Shown here in pieces: positions 59,085-64,000 of a DNA stretch of 64,000 nt (its first letter is position 1; each line of letters begins with the position of its first letter). The notes below the pieces were generated by a model, which ran no database searches, was not told where the DNA came from, and worked only from the letters and a program-made list of their open reading frames with translations. This DNA comes from Siphonodentalium dalli (Eukaryota > Mollusca > Scaphopoda > Gadilida > Siphonodentaliidae), in contig CP136061.1 in the NCBI GenBank assembly GCA_032622095.1, forward strand, positions 199,384,244 through 199,448,243, in the 5' to 3' direction. A program made the translations under genes and the position numbers.

Positions 59085-59957
59085 CAATTCAATTCAATTA
59101 AGTTTATTCAGATCGTCAATATAGACATTACAGAAGAGTTGTATACATAAATACAATGTATATATATATACAGCAATGCCCAAAGAAACCGACCACACAA
59201 CCACAGCAGAACCATGGGCAGCCCCTCAGGACCCAGTCGGAAATACGGCCCGCCACCATCCATCGGAAAGCTCTCGGCGATAGCTTTCCGATTAATGGCA
59301 ACAAGCCACACCCCGACCAAATCCCGAAAAACAACCCACCATCTCGCCCCGGCAGGTGGTCAATCACTTTGGTAATCATTGTATGGTCATTGCAGGTATA
59401 CATGTAGAAATGGGGTGGACGATATTCTTTACCTACACTGTTTAAGTTCGACAGGCTGCTGGTAGTAAGCCTCAGGGGGACCTAAATATCTCGAGGACCT
59501 TCCTAATAAATACTGACAAGTTTTTAACTGTCTTATGATTTCGGGAGTTAAATAGAGCGGCTAATTTATAAGTGTTTGGTCTCTGATAGAAGTAGGGTTT
59601 TAGATATTTTATTCTTAATTCGCTAAGTTCCCTACACGTCAGTACCATGTGATATTCATCGCCGATTTCGAGATTACATAGAGTGCAGATTCTGTCGGAA
59701 TAATCGGTATTCGTCCAAGCACCGAGTTCTATTGTGAGTTTGTGGTTTCTAGTGCGGAAAGCTAAAGTGTTTTGAACTGCTCTATTGTCATCAAGGGATA
59801 GATAATTCTCTCGTTCAAAATTTGACTTTATAATCCGATAAAATGCGAATTTGCTTGATTTCGATATTGTTGCCCACCATTCTTGAATGTATATGTCAGC
59901 GGTGATCCAAAATAGTTTCGAAGGTTTTTGATGAATCCGCATAGCTTGTAGAAGCAT
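59085..59957 (-). pseudogene. LINE-b ORF2 C-terminal end and 3' UTR
   Basis: The minus-strand frame 59957-59472 encodes DIYIQEWWATISKSSKFAFY, then the zinc knuckle CTLCNLEIGDEYHMVLTC and a tail ending EIFRSP. The first 20 or so residues are foreign (see the next LINE). The 3' UTR continues to about 59085, finishing GACGATCTGAATAAAC plus an (AATTG)n-like tail on the minus strand. A family A MITE sits in the 3' UTR (59171-59381). It is absent from the related copy at 52704-52883. Confidence 0.8.
59171..59381. mobile_element. Family A MITE, hypermutated (T-to-C) copy inside the LINE 3' UTR
   Basis: TA-flanked, normal length (211 bp), and aligned end to end with the family A consensus. On the plus strand about 35 consensus T read C, against only two or three C-to-T and scattered other changes (by eye). 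The excess is in both arms. The loop-proximal 45 bp (about 59263-59308) is almost unchanged. Since the host LINE is on the minus strand, T-to-C here is A-to-G in the LINE RNA. Confidence 0.85.
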
Positions 59958-61170
59958 ACTTTGTTTTTTGGGTTCATTATATTTCTGAAATTATGGACAT
60001 TTTTTTGTTCTGTCAAGTTTAAGGGTAAAAATCGTCTTCGGAGTGAGTTCAATTTGTTACAGTCCATTATGTAGTGATATTCATTCCCTATTTCGCTCTT
60101 ATCACACAGCGTGCACTTTCTCATTTGGTAATCAATATTGTACCATGATCCAGTTTCTACTGGGAGGTGATGATTTGAACATCTGAATTTAGCTAAAATA
60201 ACTGCTTGTTTTTGGTGGAGTTCGGATAAATATTTTTCTTGTGTGAATTTATATTTTATTATTCGATAATTTCGACACTTATTCATAGAGTTAATCTCGT
60301 TTCTCCACTGGTTTTGAAATTTATTTTCCAGAGTTTGTCGTGTGATATTTTTAACCGACTTAGGGTCAATTTCGTGTATAAACTGGTTTGTCCAGATATC
60401 GAGCAGTTCTAATTCTCCTAGTGACGCCTGAATGTAATCGATCCAGGGATGAGTGTATGCTCCAGATTTTTGGAGTAAATAATTATACAGCAGTTTGTTA
60501 ATTTTGTGTTTGTCTGACATAACCACATTAGCCCAGTATGTTTACATTCTACATTTTATGTCAACAATTAACGGATATACTCCTGTTTCTCCGTATACCA
60601 TCATACTTGGTGTGCTTGGTTTTAACCCTATAAAACATATTTGAGAAATTTTAATTGGATCTTTTCTAAATCTGCGACGTGCTGATAACCCCAGACTTCA
60701 CATCCATATAATAGTATTGGTTTTACAGTCTTAGAAAAAAGTTCTATTTGAATGTCTATCGATAAATTTAGTTCTTTCGCCTTATGCAGTAGGCCAAACA
60801 TGGCCCGATTCCCTATTGCTATATTTTGCTTCACGGCTTTTGAGAAAGAACCATTCCTAGTAAAAATAATACCCAGATATGTGAATTGAGGGACAATTTG
60901 TAAAAATTCGCCATTAAAAAATATTCGTGATTTTGGGATTCTTTTACAGCCAAATACCATTAATTTTGTTTTGTCAACATTGACGGTGAGCTTCCAAAGC
61001 TCACAGTATTCGGAGAATTCTTTCAGGGTTATACGCATGTCCTTGGTTGTCTCCGCAAAAATGATTGTGTCATCTGTGTACAATAGTACTAACAACTTGA
61101 TATACATTCCAACTTCTGTTAATGTGTCACTCTCAATTAATTTCAGAGTTGGAACTCTATTGGACAACAT
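59890..61170 (-). pseudogene. LINE-a: reverse transcriptase C-terminal part and zinc knuckle, decayed
   Basis: Frame 61170-60628 covers the palm end of a non-LTR reverse transcriptase: LLYTDDTIIFAE (catalytic motif YTDD at residues 31-34, where YADD is usual), then NVDKTKLMVFG and the thumb ending LLYGCEVWGY. A frameshift near 60628 and a stop near 60550 separate it from frame 60526-59828. That frame carries CTLCDKSEIGNEYHYIMDC and ends at FGSPL, where sequence of LINE-b begins. Endonuclease and the N-terminal RT are missing (5' truncation at about 61170). Confidence 0.85.
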
Positions 61171-61875
61171 GCAATGTACGCGATATTTATGATTGGTTTT
61201 AGAACAATATCTGTCTGTTATATAATATTATTTCTGTTTATGTCGGTTTTAGTGGATCTGACTATTTTAACACCTATACCCACAAGGAAGGCCGCCCATA
61301 TCTTTAATCACATAAATCCTGTTTTAAGGTTTAAGGTCTATTTATATAAACATAGCACCCAGAATAAATAGGCACACGTTTAATATATCGGACGCCCATA
61401 TCGACACAAACACGACCCTTTTATTATATCCGTTTCCATTTTTGTACTAATGTATATTTGTTTTCACACAGCTTTGCTACATGTACATGTATATTTTATG
61501 TATTTCGGATTGCCATATTGACGCATGCTTTGATGAATTAGCGCTGGAAACACATTGATTTCTGGAGTGTGGAACCGGCGCAATATTTTGTAAATCTCAA
61601 AAGGCCATTGTATTGGAAATGAGAAATTAAATAATTTAATTTAATTTAATTTAACCTCAGGGTTTGAAAATTTCCAACAGTTGGAAAGCTTCGGGTATAC
61701 CAGTTGGAAAACTCCAACCAAAAAAATCCATCCAGAGGGGGTGCTAATGTAATTTCCCCCAAGTTGGGAATTTGGTCTGGTTTAAGGGGTGCAGTTAGAC
61801 ATTCTAAGTATAGGACACTCCCAACGAAGACCCTCTATATATGGTTGACAGCGACGACAAACCGGACGCTATATA
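61171..61875. other. Stretch with decayed repeats
   Basis: 61160-61310 has wording similar to the right part of the 35.3-kb TTAA element (GATATTT..., CACCTATACCCAC.., AAGGCCGCC). 61620-61660 is a (TTTAA)n tract that may be a LINE-type tail. 61660-61820 has TTTCCAAC/GTTGGAAA words of the 33.5-kb repeat. No gene. Confidence 0.45.
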
Positions 61876-62052
61876 CAGTAATGCTCTAATTAATCGACTT
61901 CTTAACCACAGCATAATTATGGGTAACTTTTCAGGATTTAGTCGGAAATATGGCGTGTTGCCATTCATCGGAAAGCTCTCACCGGGCTAAATCCTGAAAA
62001 GTTACCCATAATTCTGCTGTGGCTAAGAAGTCGATTAATTAGAGCATTACTG
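61876..62052. mobile_element. Family A MITE, internally deleted
   Basis: 177 bp, TA-flanked. Same matched GACTTC/GAAGTC arm variants as 16767-16931. The right arm lacks its loop-proximal part. Confidence 0.9.
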
Positions 62053-63224
62053 TAGCTACTGGGACACATGTCTACACTGAGCTGCCCAATTCGATAGTCC
62101 TTCAAACGAACTGACAAGTGATAGCTCGTTGCAATCCGGCTCCAATTAAACCACAAAAGTTGGGCCTGGATTCTGCTTTGAAGTGTGACCACTGTATAAT
62201 TCCTGGTATATTTCACTAAGTGGACCTACCTGTGGGACGCGATTCCCAAAACTGTGACACAAATTATTTGATTATATCGCACGGATAGCAGTGATTCCAG
62301 TGATTCGCAGCACTCACGCGTTAATCGAGTACCTGGCTAGGGGTATATAGTTTGGTCTTGTCAGTATGATGTATTCTCGAGACGCATATACGTTGCTACT
62401 GGCAATTCGAGTATGCGTTACATGATATATCGTAATCTGTGAATCAAAAGATCAGTGGTAACATCGGACCCCATGCATGCACACACAAACGCTCTTGTGT
62501 ATACAAACATAATAGCCATGGCTATTATATGAAGGAAAATGTTTGCCATGTTTTCGTGTTATTGTCTAAGTTGACTTTAGGCCTATGTAGCGTCGCTACG
62601 AGCGATTGTAACATTTTTTCAAAGAATAAAATATCCGGCTAATAGAGAATGGATTAATTCTCGCGGGCGGTAAAATAATCACGAGTTATATAAGCATATT
62701 TTCTCTATACTTGGGACTGTCTTAGATCAAATTGCATAATGAAAAATCATTTTTATTATTCTGAATGGGTCGCTAATTACCAGTGATCGATTCTTCACCG
62801 TGCTAGCACTCCAGACAGTCGTATCGAAAAGTCGTTTATTATATCGGGTGTGTGTGCTTTTCCACGCCGACTTCTCTGACTAGTCATGGTGACAAATGGC
62901 TGGATGGGGGAAATTGTGTAAACGCAAACGTGCTGTGGTATACGATTCTTTCCTGGGATCGTGCGATATTCCACGGATTCATATTTCTCTTTCTTCTTCT
63001 TGAGGATAACCACCGAGGATTGCATGTTTTATATTCGATCAAGGTATGCCAAATGGAATACTTAAATGTACTCAATCCAATCAGATGGTCCCCATATCAC
63101 CAAGATACAACAACAACAACATTTCTTCAAAATACGCTTTAGTTATCAGAATCGATTAATTGAAACAAAATAATGCTAACCACTGTCAACTATGGCATAA
63201 AATTTCCCAAACGTGTTATTTATA
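62053..63224. other. Stretch without recognised gene
   Basis: Overlapping 60-96-codon frames on both strands (62795-63142) show no domain. Nothing else seen. Confidence 0.35.
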
Positions 63225-63478
63225 AACATTTGTTCAACGAAATATGGCCGTATTATCACTTGTTTTTAGAGTTATCCATCTTCGTCCGCAATTTTGACGG
63301 AGACCATCATTTAGATGGCGTGTGTCTGGGCGACAAACAATAGAAATAACAAACTTTAAAAATCGATATCTGATCACTCTGAACTTTGATGGGTATGTTC
63401 CTCGACTCGAATCAAATATTTTTTACCCCGAAGCTAAAGAAATAGTAATTTAGGGGTGTTTAATCGGATTAAGTACCT
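63225..63478. mobile_element. Family G MITE, right half
   Basis: CCTCGACTCGAATCAAATAT to GGATTAAGTACCT, then TTAA (63479-63482). Confidence 0.7.
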
Positions 63479-63482
63479 TTAA

Positions 63483-64000
63483 AGATGATGTATATCTTTC
63501 CTCAAATTTCTGTATAGATTTGGGGGTATAGAATATTACTTTTGAGTCAGAAAGACAGGCAGCCGAAGCTTATACATGTATGTCACGAGGATATACATGT
63601 TTTAATTGGGACATAAAATGTGTTCTATAATCATACAACATATTTTATTGTAAATCTATATTTAAAGGGGGACGTACTGTACCTAAATACTACCATCTAT
63701 AAGATGCCTTCTAATATATTCAACGTAAATTTACAAATAAATTAATTTGAGTCGAGGATGTATATGTTAAATGCACACGCACATGCAGATAATAATATGA
63801 AAAATATACATACCTAGCAGTCAGTAATTTACTAGGTTACGTTCTGGATACGTGACGTATCCACAGTTAATGAATGTGGATTGTGTAACATTTAGACACA
63901 TCGTGTACAAATCTACATTGTCGACTCAATATGCACTGACTAGAAAATAATATAACTAAATTTCTGGGACAAATATGCATATAATGTAACATTTTATTTG
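63483..64000. other. Stretch without recognised gene
   Basis: 63590-63670 is related to the dispersed repeat at 6740-6800 (TTTAATTGGGACATAAAA). The remainder is unassigned. Confidence 0.4.

Overview
This is a stretch of AT-rich invertebrate nuclear DNA, most probably from a bivalve mollusc (a scallop-like animal is a guess). The grounds are intron/exon structure, no operons, frequent ACATGTACATGTA-type words, a tRNA-derived SINE with a (CAAT)n tail, LINE fragments with the C-terminal zinc knuckle usual in aquatic invertebrates, and foldback elements carrying internal 150-175 bp tandem arrays of the kind known from bivalve genomes. A 100-N assembly gap lies at 49200-49299. No ribosomal, tRNA or CRISPR features were seen.

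Protein-coding content is small. (1) 21741-23651 (+) is a 636-codon open frame for an acidic, Ser/Asp-rich, probably disordered protein with several copies of an acidic-aromatic motif and two DSGxxS words. A good splice donor at 23626 suggests it is the first coding exon of a longer gene. (2) 45057-45262 (+) is a probable internal exon encoding the second half of a C1 zinc finger, closest in my memory to RASSF1/RASSF5. Three further copies of its acceptor and exon start lie just upstream. The two exons are on the same strand with compatible phase, but nothing else shows that they belong together.

The rest is largely transposable-element debris, much of it resolvable to exact ends. Present are: hAT-type elements with 8-bp target duplications (1635-2771, 3194-4364, 27929-28741, probably 56098-56620); several TTAA-flanked piggyBac-like non-autonomous families (35320-35813, 47308-47540, 57434-58567 and families called P, G and H here); a Mutator-like long-TIR MITE with 9-bp target duplications (family F); a TA-flanked foldback MITE in about 18 copies (family A); a palindrome-ended family (E); one tRNA-SINE; a TIR element bounded by AT (50288-52701); and three LINE 3' fragments plus an RT fragment (7738-8349, 49733-50285, 59085-61170).

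Points that most deserve a second look: a family-A hairpin inside a LINE 3' UTR (59171-59381) with dense one-directional T-to-C change in both arms, as expected if the LINE RNA hairpin had been A-to-I edited and then reverse transcribed; the four-fold tandem repeat of an intron/exon junction at 44890-45090; a two-subtype, higher-order tandem array within a TIR element (18772-20709) sharing a core word with two other arrays; and hAT elements that each carry their own short palindromic subterminal word.
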